Assembly: GCF_000426645.1 (NCBI RefSeq) | Contig: NZ_AUFT01000021.1 | Location: 1-64,000, forward strand | Source: Nakamurella lactea DSM 19367 | GTDB lineage: Bacteria > Actinomycetota > Actinomycetes > Mycobacteriales > Nakamurellaceae | Reading direction: 5' to 3' | Length of the DNA stretch: 64,000 bases | Shown: one piece after another, positions 24,353 to 33,723 of the stretch | How the letters are laid out: the number at the start of each line of letters is the position of its first letter | Numbering within the stretch: the first letter of the stretch is position 1 | Program-made: the position numbers and the translations under genes | The notes under the pieces: model-generated | Told to the model about the DNA's origin: nothing | The model's input: the letters and a program-made list of their open reading frames with translations, nothing else | Databases searched by the model: none

Positions 24353-25978
24353 ATGAGCACCGCGGAACGTCCCTTGCCGCTGCAGGACATGCGGGTGGTC
24401 GACGCCCTCGGCGCCGATCTGCGGGCGGCCGGCTTCGACGCGACCGGGGTGCCGGCACTGCTCGGCGCGGGCGCGAACGCCGCGCTCGGTCGCGGCGAGT
24501 ATTGGCCGGCCCTGCAGGCCACCGGACGTGCGGTCGGGGCTGACGAACCGCTGGCCACCCTGATCCGGCTCTTCCTGCTGGGCACCACCGAACCCGCCGG
24601 GAAGGTCGCGGCGGCCCTGCCGGGCACCGGAATCGATCCGGCGGTCGACAACGGCGTACTGGAACGGGCCGACGGTGGCCTGAGGGCCGGGCTGGACATC
24701 CGCCCGCACGCCGATGACGAGGCGGAGTTCCTGGTGATCTCCGACCAGGACTCCGACACCCGTCCCGGTCCGGTGCGCCACGACCACGTGTTGGGGATCG
24801 GCGCAGCGTCGATCTCGTTGGCCCGCGCGGTGATCCGCCGACCGGTGGGCAGCGCGCTGGACCTCGGCACCGGCTGCGGCATCCAGGCGCTGCACCTGAA
24901 CTCGCACGCCGAACGGATCGTCGCCACCGACACCAATCCGCGCGCCCTTGCGCTGGCCGCCGGCACCGCCCGGCTGAACGGCATGGAATGGGATCTGCGC
25001 GCCGGCAGCCTGTTCGAACCCGTTGCCGGGCAACGCTTCGACCTGATCGTGTCGAACCCGCCGTTCGTCATCGGCGGTGGCGAGCAGCACTACATCTACC
25101 GCGACTCCGGGCTGGTCGGCGACGGCATCTGTGAGCAGCTCGTCCGCGGACTGGCCGATCACCTCAACCCCGGCGGCACCGCACAGTTGCTGGCGAACTG
25201 GCTGGTGATCGGCAACGACGACTGGCGGGTGCGGGTCGCCGAATGGGTCGGCGCCACCGGCTGCGACGCCTGGGTGGTGCAGCGGGAGTTCGCCGACCCC
25301 ACCCAGTACGTCTCGCTCTGGCTGGCCGATGCCGGCGAGGACACCGACACCGTGGCCGCACTGGGCGCCGACTGGCTCGACTGGTTCGACCGCTTTGACG
25401 TGCGCGGCATCGGGATGGGTTCGATCACCTTGCGGCGCAAGGAGTCCGACGATACCTCTCCGGTCGACCAGATCTTCGACGAGATCACCGGCGCCGGCGA
25501 GGAGGTAACCGGCGAGGAAGCCGACGCCTTCCTGGCCCGGCGCCGCTACCTGAACACCACCGACGACCGGCAGCTGCTGGCCACCCGCTTCTCGCTGGCC
25601 GCCTCCGCGTTACTGGAGGAACGCTCGCTCCCCGGACAGGACGGCTGGACCCCGGTGCTGCGGATGCTGACCCGGCCGGGCGGGCCCGGCGCCCACCTGC
25701 AATTGGACGAATGGACCAGGGCGATCTTCGCCGGCTGCCGCGGAGAGGCGCCGCTGCAGCTGTTGATCGAGCTGCTGGCCGGCGCGAACGACGTCGACGC
25801 CGACGCCCTCGCCGCGGTGGTGCTGCCGAGCATCAGGGTGGCCATCGGCCGCGGGCTGGTGCATCCGACCGGGGATCCGGCCGACGCCGGTGGAGCCTCG
25901 GATCCGGCCGGCGGGGCCCCGGATCCGGCCGGCGGGGCCTCGGATCCGGCCGGTGACGGCGCGGCCGGCCACCGATGA
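24353..25978 (+). CDS. SAM-dependent methyltransferase with extra N- and C-terminal domains
   Basis: Predicted 541-residue protein. The SAM-binding loop '[12 protein letters not shown]' is near residue 166 and the catalytic 'SNPPFVI' near 232, the NPPF form typical of enzymes methylating a nitrogen in RNA, DNA or protein (HemK/RsmC-like). About 150 N-terminal residues and a C-terminal domain of about 200 residues flank it; this arrangement is a conserved actinobacterial family of unknown substrate. The C-terminus ends in Gly/Asp/Pro-rich units ('SDPAGGA') read from a 21-base repeat. ATG at 24353; the stop overlaps dtd by ATGA, so the two are translated together. Confidence 0.83.
   Translation: MSTAERPLPLQDMRVVDALGADLRAAGFDATGVPALLGAGANAALGRGEYWPALQATGRAVGADEPLATLIRLFLLGTTEPAGKVAAALPGTGIDPAVDNGVLERADGGLRAGLDIRPHADDEAEFLVISDQDSDTRPGPVRHDHVLGIGAASISLARAVIRRPVGSALDLGTGCGIQALHLNSHAERIVATDTNPRALALAAGTARLNGMEWDLRAGSLFEPVAGQRFDLIVSNPPFVIGGGEQHYIYRDSGLVGDGICEQLVRGLADHLNPGGTAQLLANWLVIGNDDWRVRVAEWVGATGCDAWVVQREFADPTQYVSLWLADAGEDTDTVAALGADWLDWFDRFDVRGIGMGSITLRRKESDDTSPVDQIFDEITGAGEEVTGEEADAFLARRRYLNTTDDRQLLATRFSLAASALLEERSLPGQDGWTPVLRMLTRPGGPGAHLQLDEWTRAIFAGCRGEAPLQLLIELLAGANDVDADALAAVVLPSIRVAIGRGLVHPTGDPADAGGASDPAGGAPDPAGGASDPAGDGAAGHR
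25892..25954. repeat. 21-bp tandem repeat in the methyltransferase 3' end
   Basis: Three in-frame 21-base units (starts 25892, 25913, 25934) with core CGGATCCGGCCGG encode 'GASDPAG' variants. They lengthen the C-terminus just before the dtd overlap. Confidence 0.9.
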
Positions 25979-26403
25979 GGGCCGTCGTCAGCCGGGTCAC
26001 CTCGGCATCGGTCTCGGTGGCCGGGATCGTGCGGGGCGAGCTGACCGGCCCCGGTCTGCTGGTCCTGCTCGGCGTCACCCACACCGACACTCCCGGCACC
26101 GCGGCGCGGATGGCCGGCAAGCTGCACGAGCTGCGCATCCTGCGTGACGAGCAGTCCTGCGCCTCGACCGGGGCCGGCCTGCTGGTGGTGAGTCAGTTCA
26201 CACTCTATGGGCGCACCGCCAAGGGTCGTCGCCCGAGCTGGTCGGAGGCCGCACCGGGATCCGTCGCCGAGCCGCTGGTGGCGGCGCTCGCGCAAACCCT
26301 GCGACAACTGGGCGCTCCGGTGGCCACCGGCGTCTTCGCCGCCGACATGGCCGTGACCAGCGTCAACGACGGGCCGTTTACCGTCATCGTTGAGCTCGAC
26401 TGA
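25975..26403 (+). CDS. dtd: D-aminoacyl-tRNA deacylase
   Basis: Predicted 142-residue homodimeric proofreading enzyme that removes D-amino acids (and glycine) wrongly attached to tRNA. Both signature motifs are present: 'SQFTLYG' and 'NDGPFTV', the latter being the Gly-Pro motif that enforces chiral selection. Length is normal. It is translationally coupled to the methyltransferase by a 4-base overlap. An RNA-directed role for that neighbour would fit, but this is inference. Confidence 0.95.
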   Translation: MRAVVSRVTSASVSVAGIVRGELTGPGLLVLLGVTHTDTPGTAARMAGKLHELRILRDEQSCASTGAGLLVVSQFTLYGRTAKGRRPSWSEAAPGSVAEPLVAALAQTLRQLGAPVATGVFAADMAVTSVNDGPFTVIVELD

Positions 26404-26616
26404 CCGCAAAGCGCAGCCACCGGCCGGGCCGATCGCGATCGGTGGCGCCGGCGACGTTTGCCGGGCCGGGCGGCTGGGCAAGGTTCCCATGTCGTTCTCA
26501 TCATTGCCACAGCGGACGCCCCGCCTGGACCGATTGAGTAAGCCTCACGAGCAACCGACCTGCCGATCCGAACGTCTTGGACCTACAGCCCCGGAGCAGT
26601 ACCAGCACCACCACCG

Positions 26617-26642
26617 GGAACGAAAAGGACCGCTCAGGCGTT
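26617..26642 (+). promoter_or_regulatory. ECF-type (SigE/SigH-like) promoter of sigB
   Basis: GGAAC at 26617-26621 followed after exactly 18 bases by GTT at 26640-26642 fits the GGAAC-N18-GTT form used by SigE-class ECF factors, and lies 31 bases before the sigB start. Stress-induced transcription of sigB from such promoters is established in mycobacteria. The rest of the 270-base dtd-sigB gap shows no other clear element. Confidence 0.65.
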
Positions 26643-26673
26643 CTGTAGATAGGCGTGATGAAGGGAGCACTAC

Positions 26674-27843
26674 ATGTCCGCCGCTCCGATGATGACCGAT
26701 ATGAAGCCCCGTGTACAGGACGAGTCCGTTCCGGCCGCGAAGGTAGTGACCAAGGAATACCGCCCCGCGAACGACAAGAGCTCAGCACCCACGAGCACAC
26801 CTTCCACACGCGCAGCGAAGGCGGGGTCGGCGTCAGCCGGTTCCGCGGCAGAACCGAAGGGGGATGACGAGATGACAGCCGCAGTTGCCGCCGATCGGGC
26901 CCGGATGGAGGCCGAGGACCTGGATGCCCAGAGTCCGGCCGCCGACCTGGTGCGGGTGTACCTCAACGGCATCGGGAAGACCGCGTTGCTCACCGCGGAA
27001 CAGGAAGTGGTGCTGGCCAAGTCGATCGAGGCCGGCCTGTACGCCGCCCACAAGCTGGAGACCGGAAAGCGGCTCTCGCCGCAGCGCAAGGCAGACCTGC
27101 GGACCCTTGTCCGCGAGGGCCGCAGCGCCCGTCAGCACCTGTTGGTGGCCAACCTCCGGCTGGTCGTCTCGCTGGCCAAGCGCTACACCGGCCGCGGAAT
27201 GCCACTGCTGGACCTGATCCAGGAGGGCAACCTCGGGCTGATCCGCGCGGTCGAGAAGTTCGACTACGCCAAGGGTTTCAAGTTTTCCACCTACGCAACC
27301 TGGTGGATCCGGCAGGCGATCTCCCGCGGCATGGCAGACCAGGGACGTACCATCCGGCTGCCCGTGCACCTGGTGGAGCAGGTCAACAAGCTGGCCAGGC
27401 TCAAGCGCGAACTGCACCAGCAGTTCGGCCGGGACGCCACCCTCGAGGAGCTGTCGGAGGAGTCCGGCATCGCTGTCGACCGGATCAACGACCTGATGGA
27501 CCACGCCCGCGATCCGGTGTCGCTGGACATGCCGGTCGGAGCCGACGAGGAAGCGCCGCTTGGCGACTTCATCGAGGACACCGAATCGGCGTCGGCCGAA
27601 TCCGCGGTGGTCGCCGGATTCATGCACAGCGACATCGACAAGGTGCTGGAGACCCTGGACGAGCGCGAGCAGACCGTTGTCCGGCTGCGCTACGGCCTGA
27701 CCGACGGGCGTCCGCACACCCTGGACGAGATCGGCCGGGTCTTCGGCATCTCCCGCGAGCGGGTGCGGCAGATCGAGCGCGAGTCGATGTCCAAGCTCCG
27801 GGCCGGCGATCGGTCCGAGGCACTGCGCGCCTACGCCAGCTGA
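26674..27843 (+). CDS. sigB: Group 2 (primary-like) RNA polymerase sigma factor
   Basis: Predicted 389-residue sigma-70 factor. A disordered N-terminus of ~80 residues replaces region 1.1. Region 1.2 starts at '[21 protein letters not shown]', region 2 holds '[36 protein letters not shown]', region 3 follows, and region 4.2 is '[28 protein letters not shown]'. The lack of a long acidic/Lys-rich N-terminus makes SigB more likely than the housekeeping SigA. ATG at 26674 with AAGGGAG upstream. An ECF-type promoter precedes it and a hairpin terminator follows. Confidence 0.9.
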   Translation: MSAAPMMTDMKPRVQDESVPAAKVVTKEYRPANDKSSAPTSTPSTRAAKAGSASAGSAAEPKGDDEMTAAVAADRARMEAEDLDAQSPAADLVRVYLNGIGKTALLTAEQEVVLAKSIEAGLYAAHKLETGKRLSPQRKADLRTLVREGRSARQHLLVANLRLVVSLAKRYTGRGMPLLDLIQEGNLGLIRAVEKFDYAKGFKFSTYATWWIRQAISRGMADQGRTIRLPVHLVEQVNKLARLKRELHQQFGRDATLEELSEESGIAVDRINDLMDHARDPVSLDMPVGADEEAPLGDFIEDTESASAESAVVAGFMHSDIDKVLETLDEREQTVVRLRYGLTDGRPHTLDEIGRVFGISRERVRQIERESMSKLRAGDRSEALRAYAS

Positions 27844-27895
27844 GGCAACGCGCCGGCCGGCGAACGATCGCCGGCGTCAGAGACCTTCCCCAGAG

Positions 27896-27929
27896 GGGCC
27901 GGGTACGTCCGAACGGGCGCACCCGGCCC
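27896..27929 (+). terminator. Hairpin terminator after sigB
   Basis: GGGCCGGGT (27896-27904) pairs with ACCCGGCCC (27921-27929), 9 bp around a 16-base loop and followed by TTCGT, 52 bases past the sigB stop. Confidence 0.65.
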
Positions 27930-27983
27930 TTCGTCCGTTCCCGCCGCTGGGGTCCCGCCACCCGCAGCTGGTTCGTCCCGCGC

Positions 27984-28019
27984 GCGTAGCGGGGTTGTCC
28001 CGGGGCAACCCCGCTACGC
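27984..28019. repeat. Perfect hairpin copy of the dispersed GTAGCG repeat
   Basis: GCGTAGCGGGGTTG (27984-27997) and its exact complement (28006-28019) enclose an 8-base loop TCCCGGGG. It lies between the convergent sigB and Pat genes, 6 bases past the Pat stop, where it could act as a bidirectional terminator. The core is the same as in the cydB and 23.6-kb arrays. Confidence 0.9.
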
Positions 28020-28025
28020 CCTGCG

Positions 28026-30677
28026 TCAACGCATCCGGCGCCGTTCGTCGGGGCGGGCCGGCGGCGGTCCGGCCGTCGCGGTAGCGCCGATCACCGTGCA
28101 TCCGGCCGGCCCGGCCAGCACCCGGATCTGTAGCTGGGCCAACTCCGGCACGTCGTCGGCCAACGCCGACAGCCGCAGCGCCAGGTCCTCCAGCGCCTCA
28201 CGGCGCACCGGAGTCCGGCCGCCGTAGCCATCCAGTAACGGCGCCGCCCTCGGGGCGTCGATCAGATCGGCGGCGTCCAGGTCGGTGAGCGGCACCGCGC
28301 GGTATCCGTGGTCGTCGAGCAGATCCGTGGCCACTCCACTGATCCCGAACGACACCAAGGCGCCGAACGATGGGTCGGCGCCGAGACCGAAGACCGTGGA
28401 CACCCCGGATTTCTCCGGCTGTGCCATCCGCTGCACATAGATCCGCGGCGCACCGAGGCTGGAGAGCACTTCGTAGGCGGCCCGCACTTGCGCCTCGGTC
28501 TGCAGCGACGGTCGGACTCCCCCACCGAGCAGGGACTCCCTGGTCTGCCGGTCGAACGTCTTGAGCGTCACCGGATATCCGAGCTCGGCGGCCGCCGCCA
28601 GCACCTCGTCGACGCCATCGGCCACCCGGAAGGCGGCCAACTCGATACCGTAGGCAGCCAGCAGAGCGGCCAGTTCGTCGTCCGTCACCTCCCGGGCCGG
28701 ACCGTCGGTCGCCGGCCACGCCTCGACCAGTGCACGGGCCGCGCCCTTGTCGATGTCGTCGGCCCGGATCAGGGTTCCGGCCGGCCGCTGCCGCCACCGG
28801 GCGTACCGCGCGGCCAGGGCGAGGGCCGCCACCGCACGTTCCGGGGTGCGGTAGGAGGGCACCGAACCACGGGCCGCCCCGCCGTCGCCGGAAGGCACGG
28901 TGAGTTGATCGACCAGGCCGTCGACCGCCAGGAACGTGCTGACCACCGGTACCCGCGACTGCACCGCCGCCTCCCGGAGCGCAATTGCGTGCTGGTCGCC
29001 CTGGATCGCGACCGGCGGGACATAGACCACCACCACGGCGCCGACCTGGGGGTCGGCGCTGGCCGCACGCACCGCTCCGGCCAGTTCGTCGGGGCTGACG
29101 TTCACCCCGAGATCGCGGGGACCGTCGCCGGCCACCGTCAGCCCTGCGTCGAGGCAGGCGTCCATCGCCAGCACCCCGAGCGCGGTCGAATTGCCCACCA
29201 CGGCGACGGTTTCCCCGACCGGCAGCGGCTGGGTCGCCAGCAGCTGAGCCACGTCGAAGGCCTGGCCGAGCGTGTCGGTGCGGATCACCCCGGACTGGGC
29301 GAAGACGGTGTCCACCGCGGCCGGGCTCAAGGCGCTGGAACTGGCCGCAAGTCCCGGGGTGACCAGGGCGTGCCGACCCGACTTCACCGCGATCACCGGC
29401 TTGGACCTGGCCAGTGTGCGGGCCAGCCGGGCGAACTTTCGCGGGTTACCGAACGACTCCAGGTACAGCAGCACCACCTCGGTGCGGGCATCCGACTGCC
29501 AGAACTGCAGCAGGTCGTTGCCGGAGACGTCGGCCCGGTTGCCGGCCGAGACGAAGCTGGACAGCCCCAGACCCCGGGTCGCGGCATCGGCCAACACTGC
29601 GATGCCGAGCGCTCCCGACTGGCAGAAGAAGCCGACCCGGCCCGGCGGCGGAACCCGGGGCGCGAGGGTGGCGTTCATCCGGACAGCGGGGTCGGTGTTC
29701 ACCATGCCAAGGCAGTTCGGCCCGAGCACCCGCATCCCGTTGGCCCTGGCCACCGACACCATGGTGCGCTGGGCGTCGGCGCCGCCGGCGCCGGCATCGG
29801 CGAAGCCGGCGGTCACCACCACCAGGCCGTGCACGCCCTTGAGCCGGCAGCCCTCCACCACCTCGGCGACGGTGGCCGCCGGCACGGTCACCACCGCCAC
29901 GTCCACCTCGCCGGGGATCTCTGTCACCTCCCGATAGGCCCGAACGCCCTGTACTGCAACGGCTTCCGGGTTCACCGGGTAAACGGGCCCGGTGAACGGC
30001 CCGGCCAGCAGGTTGGCCAGCACGGCATGGCCGAGCTTGGTGGATTCGTTGGACGCACCGATCACCGCGATCGACCGCGGGGTGAGCAGCCGGGCGATCG
30101 ACCGCGACTCGGCCCGGTGTTCCCGGGAGACCAGCACCGCCCGCGACCTGTCGGTGGGCGCGATGTCGAACTCCAGGTCGACCACGCCGGACGAGTACTC
30201 ACGAGCCACCTGATAGCCAGCATCGATGAAAACCCTGACCATGGCTGGGTTCTCGGCCAGTACCTCGGCGGTGAACCGACGGATGCCGCACTCCTGGGCG
30301 GCCGCCGCCAGATGCTCGAGGAGGATCGAACCCAGGCCCCGGCCCTGGTCTGCGTCCTGCACGCTGAAGGCCACTTCGGCCGCCTGCCGCTTGGCGTCGA
30401 AGTGATAGCTGCCGGCGGCGATGATCTCGTCGCCGAGCTCGGCGACCAACGTCACCGAGTCGTGATGGTCGACCTCGACGTAGGTGTCCAGGATCCGGTC
30501 CCCGACCTCGGCGACCGCGGTGAAGTAGCGCAGGTACAGACTGCGGCTGGACATCCGGGAGTGCATGGCGCGCAAGGCCTCCCGGTCGTCGCTGCGCACC
30601 GGCCGCAGGTGCACGACGCCGCCGTCGGACAGCACCACGTCGGCCTCCCAGTGCTGCGGGTAGTCCGGCTCGGGCAT
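28026..30677 (-). CDS. Pat-type protein lysine acetyltransferase (GNAT + acyl-CoA synthetase-like)
   Basis: Predicted 883-residue fusion. Residues ~15-165 are a GNAT acetyltransferase ('AEVAFSVQDADQGRGLGSIL' carries the acetyl-CoA loop). Residues ~195-640 follow the CoA-binding and ligase domains of ADP-forming acyl-CoA synthetases ('RSIAVIGASN', 'GPNCLGMVN', 'FFCQSGALG'), and ~660-860 the ATP-grasp part. Where active synthetases carry the phosphorylated histidine of an SHTG motif, this protein reads 'LAASSSALS' (443-451), so the synthetase half is probably inactive and regulatory, as in Salmonella Pat. GNAT-first order is known from Streptomyces Pat. It lies 2 bases after acuC, the matching deacetylase gene. 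Likely target: acetyl-CoA synthetase and relatives. Confidence 0.87.
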   Translation of the reverse strand: MPEPDYPQHWEADVVLSDGGVVHLRPVRSDDREALRAMHSRMSSRSLYLRYFTAVAEVGDRILDTYVEVDHHDSVTLVAELGDEIIAAGSYHFDAKRQAAEVAFSVQDADQGRGLGSILLEHLAAAAQECGIRRFTAEVLAENPAMVRVFIDAGYQVAREYSSGVVDLEFDIAPTDRSRAVLVSREHRAESRSIARLLTPRSIAVIGASNESTKLGHAVLANLLAGPFTGPVYPVNPEAVAVQGVRAYREVTEIPGEVDVAVVTVPAATVAEVVEGCRLKGVHGLVVVTAGFADAGAGGADAQRTMVSVARANGMRVLGPNCLGMVNTDPAVRMNATLAPRVPPPGRVGFFCQSGALGIAVLADAATRGLGLSSFVSAGNRADVSGNDLLQFWQSDARTEVVLLYLESFGNPRKFARLARTLARSKPVIAVKSGRHALVTPGLAASSSALSPAAVDTVFAQSGVIRTDTLGQAFDVAQLLATQPLPVGETVAVVGNSTALGVLAMDACLDAGLTVAGDGPRDLGVNVSPDELAGAVRAASADPQVGAVVVVYVPPVAIQGDQHAIALREAAVQSRVPVVSTFLAVDGLVDQLTVPSGDGGAARGSVPSYRTPERAVAALALAARYARWRQRPAGTLIRADDIDKGAARALVEAWPATDGPAREVTDDELAALLAAYGIELAAFRVADGVDEVLAAAAELGYPVTLKTFDRQTRESLLGGGVRPSLQTEAQVRAAYEVLSSLGAPRIYVQRMAQPEKSGVSTVFGLGADPSFGALVSFGISGVATDLLDDHGYRAVPLTDLDAADLIDAPRAAPLLDGYGGRTPVRREALEDLALRLSALADDVPELAQLQIRVLAGPAGCTVIGATATAGPPPARPDERRRMR

Positions 30678-30679
30678 CG

Positions 30680-31864
30680 TCAGTCCCGGGGATCGAACGG
30701 ATCGAGCCCGTGCAGCGGGAACACCGCGCGCCGGACGTCGTCGATGACCCGGTCGACCGGCAGTTCCGGCATGCCGTCCCAGGGTTCGAAAACGATGCCG
30801 TCGGGGGCGCCCTCCGTCATCGTGGTGGGCGCCTCGATGTGCGGCCGGAGCTCCGCCGCCCTGGCCAGCCAGCCGGCCCCGATCCCGGTGCGCGGGTCGA
30901 TGTCCCGATCCAGCACGGTGGCCAACAGGTTGGTCCACGACCGCGGCACCACCCGCACCACCGAGTAGCCACCGCCGCCGAGCGCCAGCCAGCGACCGCC
31001 GGCCGCCCGCTCGGCCAGCTCACGCAGCGCCCGGTAGCTCTCCCGGTGTCCGTCCACCGTCAGGTTCAGGTCCGCCAGCGGATCCTCGCGGTGCGAGTCG
31101 GCACCGTGCTGGGTGACCAGCACCTGCGGCCGGAAGGCCGTCACCACACTCGGCACGACCGCGTGGAACGCCCGGTGCCACGCCGCGTCGGTAGTGCCGG
31201 CCGGTACGCCGATGTTCACCGCGGTGCCGGCCGCCGCGCCACGGCCAAGCTCGCTGGCCCAACCGGTGCCGGGCCAGAGTGCTTGCGGCGTCTCGTGAAT
31301 GGATATCGTCAGTACCCTGGGGTCGTCGTAGAAGGCGGCCTGCACTCCGTCGCCGTGGTGGACGTCGACGTCGATGTAGGCGACCCGCTCGACGCCCTCG
31401 GCCAGCAGGGTGGCGATCGCCAGCGCGGCATCGTTGTAGACGCAGAAGCCCGACGCCGCATCGGGCATCGCATGATGCAGGCCGCCGGCGATGTTCACCG
31501 CCCGGTCGACATCGTGCCTGGCGATCGCCTGCGCCGCGGCCACCGACCCGCCGGCGATCAGAGCGGAACTGGTGTGCATACCGGGAAAGGCAGGGGTGTC
31601 CGTGCTGCCGATGCCGTGTCCCACCGGCGGCGCCGGCGGCTCGACCGAGGCGCGTTTGACGGCCTCGAGGTAGCGCGGGCTGTGCACCAGTTGCAGGGTG
31701 CCGTCGTCGGCCGGCGGCGGCGCGAACCGCTCGACCCCGTCGAGCACGCCGAGGGATTCGGCCAGCGCCCAGGTCAGCACCCAGCGGTCGGGATGCATCG
31801 GATGCCGCCCGCCCAGGTCGTAGCCCAGCATCTGCTCGTCCCAGATCACCAGCGGTGCGGCCAT
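30680..31864 (-). CDS. acuC: Class I/II-type histone deacetylase-like protein AcuC
   Basis: Predicted 394-residue zinc deacetylase. Active-site motifs are intact: 'GGLHHAM' (general-base histidine pair), 'YIDVDVHHGDG' (zinc Asp/His), 'SIHE' and 'LALGGGGYSV' with the transition-state loop near the end. AcuC removes acetyl groups from acetyl-CoA synthetase in Bacillus. The next gene, 2 bases downstream, is the Pat-type acetyltransferase, so the operon encodes writer and eraser together. Length is normal for AcuC. Confidence 0.93.
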   Translation of the reverse strand: MAAPLVIWDEQMLGYDLGGRHPMHPDRWVLTWALAESLGVLDGVERFAPPPADDGTLQLVHSPRYLEAVKRASVEPPAPPVGHGIGSTDTPAFPGMHTSSALIAGGSVAAAQAIARHDVDRAVNIAGGLHHAMPDAASGFCVYNDAALAIATLLAEGVERVAYIDVDVHHGDGVQAAFYDDPRVLTISIHETPQALWPGTGWASELGRGAAAGTAVNIGVPAGTTDAAWHRAFHAVVPSVVTAFRPQVLVTQHGADSHREDPLADLNLTVDGHRESYRALRELAERAAGGRWLALGGGGYSVVRVVPRSWTNLLATVLDRDIDPRTGIGAGWLARAAELRPHIEAPTTMTEGAPDGIVFEPWDGMPELPVDRVIDDVRRAVFPLHGLDPFDPRD

Positions 31865-31938
31865 ACCGACAGATTATGCGGCCGACCCGCTGCTGCCCCG
31901 TCGCGAACCTCTCGCCCCGGCACAAATCCCCCACCCGG

Positions 31939-32039
31939 GGCGCTTATCAACTTCACGGGCGCGGGCGAAATCGTTCACTTTGGTCACACCCGTCCCACAA
32001 TCGCCCAGTTGGCAAGCGCCTGAGAAGTTGATAAGCGCC
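31939..32039. repeat. 101-bp element bounded by 16-bp perfect inverted repeats
   Basis: GGCGCTTATCAACTTC at 31939-31954 and its exact complement at 32024-32039 bracket 69 bases. Inside, GGGCGA (31963-31968) can pair with TCGCCC (32001-32006), giving a second stem. The element fills most of the gap between sseA and acuC, both leftward, starting 3 bases past the sseA stop. It has no coding capacity. It could be a small non-autonomous mobile element, a folded RNA, or an elaborate terminator. Confidence 0.9.
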
Positions 32040-32042
32040 GGA

Positions 32043-32909
32043 TCAGGGGGTGGTGGCGACCGGGCGGCCGGCGGCGCACCAGCCGGAATACGAACCCGGG
32101 TACAGCGCCAGCTGCAGGCCGGCCAGTTCGCCGGCCAGGATCAGGTGGCAGGCGGTCACCCCGGATCCGCAGGAAGCCACCGCCACCACTCCGGGGATGA
32201 CGCCGGCCGCCGCGAACCGGGCGGCGAGCTCATCGGGGTCGCGGAAGACGCCCTGTTCGGTGACCAGATCGGTCAGCGGCAAGCTGACGGCACCCGGGAT
32301 GTGTCCGGCCACCGGGTCCAGCGGCTCGACCTCGCCGCGGTAGCGCTCGGCCGCCCTGGCATCAAGCAGCACACCGGCGGCCGGGTCGCCGGTGGCGATC
32401 GCGGCCGCACCGTCGATGTCCACCACCGGCATCGATCCGGGCCGGACCGTGCAGGAACCGGGTGTCGGGGCGATCGGCACACCTGTCTCGACCGGCATCC
32501 CGGCCCGCTGCCAGCCCCGGTACCCACCATCGAGTACCCGCACGTCCCGATGGCCGGCCCAGCGCAACAGCCACCAGGCCCGGGCCGCGATCGACGAGTT
32601 CGACCCGTCGTAGACCACCACCGGCGTGCCGTCGGAGACTCCCGCGGACCGCAGAAATCCCTGCAGCGCAACGGGATCCGGCAGCGGATGCCGGCCGAGC
32701 CGGCCCGGCGGCGCCGCCAGGTCGTCATCCAGGTCTGCGAAGACGGCACCCGGAAGGTGCCCGGCCAGGTAAGCATCCCGCTGCGGCCCGGCGACGGACC
32801 ATCGCACGTCCAGCAGTACCGGCGCGGCGCCGGCAGGCCGGTCGGCGGCCATCGTGGCGGCCAGCGTGGTCGGGTCGATCAGGGCTGTACTGGGCCTGGT
32901 TCCGGTCAT
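32043..32909 (-). CDS. sseA: Rhodanese-family sulfurtransferase SseA
   Basis: Predicted 288-residue two-domain rhodanese. The N-terminal domain is structural; the C-terminal one carries the active-site loop 'CGSGVTACH' with the catalytic cysteine at residue 247. CGSGVT is the form seen in 3-mercaptopyruvate sulfurtransferases, whereas thiosulfate enzymes usually read CRxGx(R/T). The ATG at 32909 is used because it begins normal family sequence. It is divergent from ideR, 118 bases away. Confidence 0.9.
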   Translation of the reverse strand: MTGTRPSTALIDPTTLAATMAADRPAGAAPVLLDVRWSVAGPQRDAYLAGHLPGAVFADLDDDLAAPPGRLGRHPLPDPVALQGFLRSAGVSDGTPVVVYDGSNSSIAARAWWLLRWAGHRDVRVLDGGYRGWQRAGMPVETGVPIAPTPGSCTVRPGSMPVVDIDGAAAIATGDPAAGVLLDARAAERYRGEVEPLDPVAGHIPGAVSLPLTDLVTEQGVFRDPDELAARFAAAGVIPGVVAVASCGSGVTACHLILAGELAGLQLALYPGSYSGWCAAGRPVATTP

Positions 32910-33027
32910 CGCTGGATTGTCCCGCACCGGGTTCGTCGGCCGACGGCGCCGTCCGGCAGATGGTGCGGTCATCGATGTCGCCGATGTCGGTAGGATCGAG
33001 GGACCGGCCAGGAAGGGGACGTCCCCG

Positions 33028-33723
33028 TTGAATGACCTCATCGACACCACCGAGATGTACCTCCGCACGATCTTCGAACTCGAAGAGGAGGGCATCGTGC
33101 CGCTGCGCGCCCGCATCGCCGAGCGGCTGAGCCAGAGCGGGCCCACCGTCTCGCAGACGGTGGCCCGGATGCAGCGCGACGGTCTGCTCGTGCTCGGCGA
33201 CGACCGGCACCTCGAGCTGACCGACGCCGGCCGCGAACGCGCCGTCGCGGTGATGCGCAAGCACCGACTCGCCGAACGGCTGCTGCTGGACGTGATCGGC
33301 CTGGAGTGGCGGGATGTGCACGTCGAGGCCTGCCGGTGGGAACACGTGATGAGCGAGCAGGTCGAGCGCCGACTGATCGAACTGCTCGGGCACCCGCAGT
33401 TGTCGCCCTACGGCAACCCGATCCCCGGCCTCAACGAGCTGGGCTCGCAGGCCGATCCGGTCGCCGAGACGCACGCCGACCTGCAGGGCGCCGACTCGGC
33501 GGCCACCGCCGGCGGCACCTTCGAGGTCCGGCGGATCATCGAGATCGTGCAGAACCAGCCCGATGTGATGTCCGAACTGCACAAGGGCGGCATCGTTCCG
33601 GGCGCCGTGCTGGGCCTCGGCATGGACGGTGACGCGATCGTCGCCGACGTCGACGGCCATCGCACCGAGATCGACGAAGCGATCGCCCACGGGATCCACG
33701 TCCGCCCGGCTCCGGTTGGCTGA
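33028..33723 (+). CDS. ideR: Iron-dependent repressor IdeR (DtxR family)
   Basis: Predicted 231-residue metal-sensing repressor of iron uptake and storage genes. The N-terminal winged helix ('LIDTTEMYLRTIFELEEEG', 'QSGPTVSQTVARMQRDGLL') is followed by the metal-binding domain; ligands fall at Met10, His79, Glu83, His98, Cys102 (in 'EACRWEHVM'), Glu105 and His106. An SH3-like domain ends the protein. The start is TTG at 33028, with AAGGGG about 10 bases upstream; no ATG or GTG lies near the conserved N-terminus. A TAGGAT at 32991-32996 is a possible -10. It overlaps the sirtuin gene by 8 bases. Confidence 0.93.
   Translation: MNDLIDTTEMYLRTIFELEEEGIVPLRARIAERLSQSGPTVSQTVARMQRDGLLVLGDDRHLELTDAGRERAVAVMRKHRLAERLLLDVIGLEWRDVHVEACRWEHVMSEQVERRLIELLGHPQLSPYGNPIPGLNELGSQADPVAETHADLQGADSAATAGGTFEVRRIIEIVQNQPDVMSELHKGGIVPGAVLGLGMDGDAIVADVDGHRTEIDEAIAHGIHVRPAPVG

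Noticed and set aside
28308-30968. An 886-codon plus-strand open frame opposite the Pat-type gene
   Set aside because: Shadow frame with biased composition and no recognisable domain; the minus strand encodes a complete GNAT/acyl-CoA synthetase-like protein.
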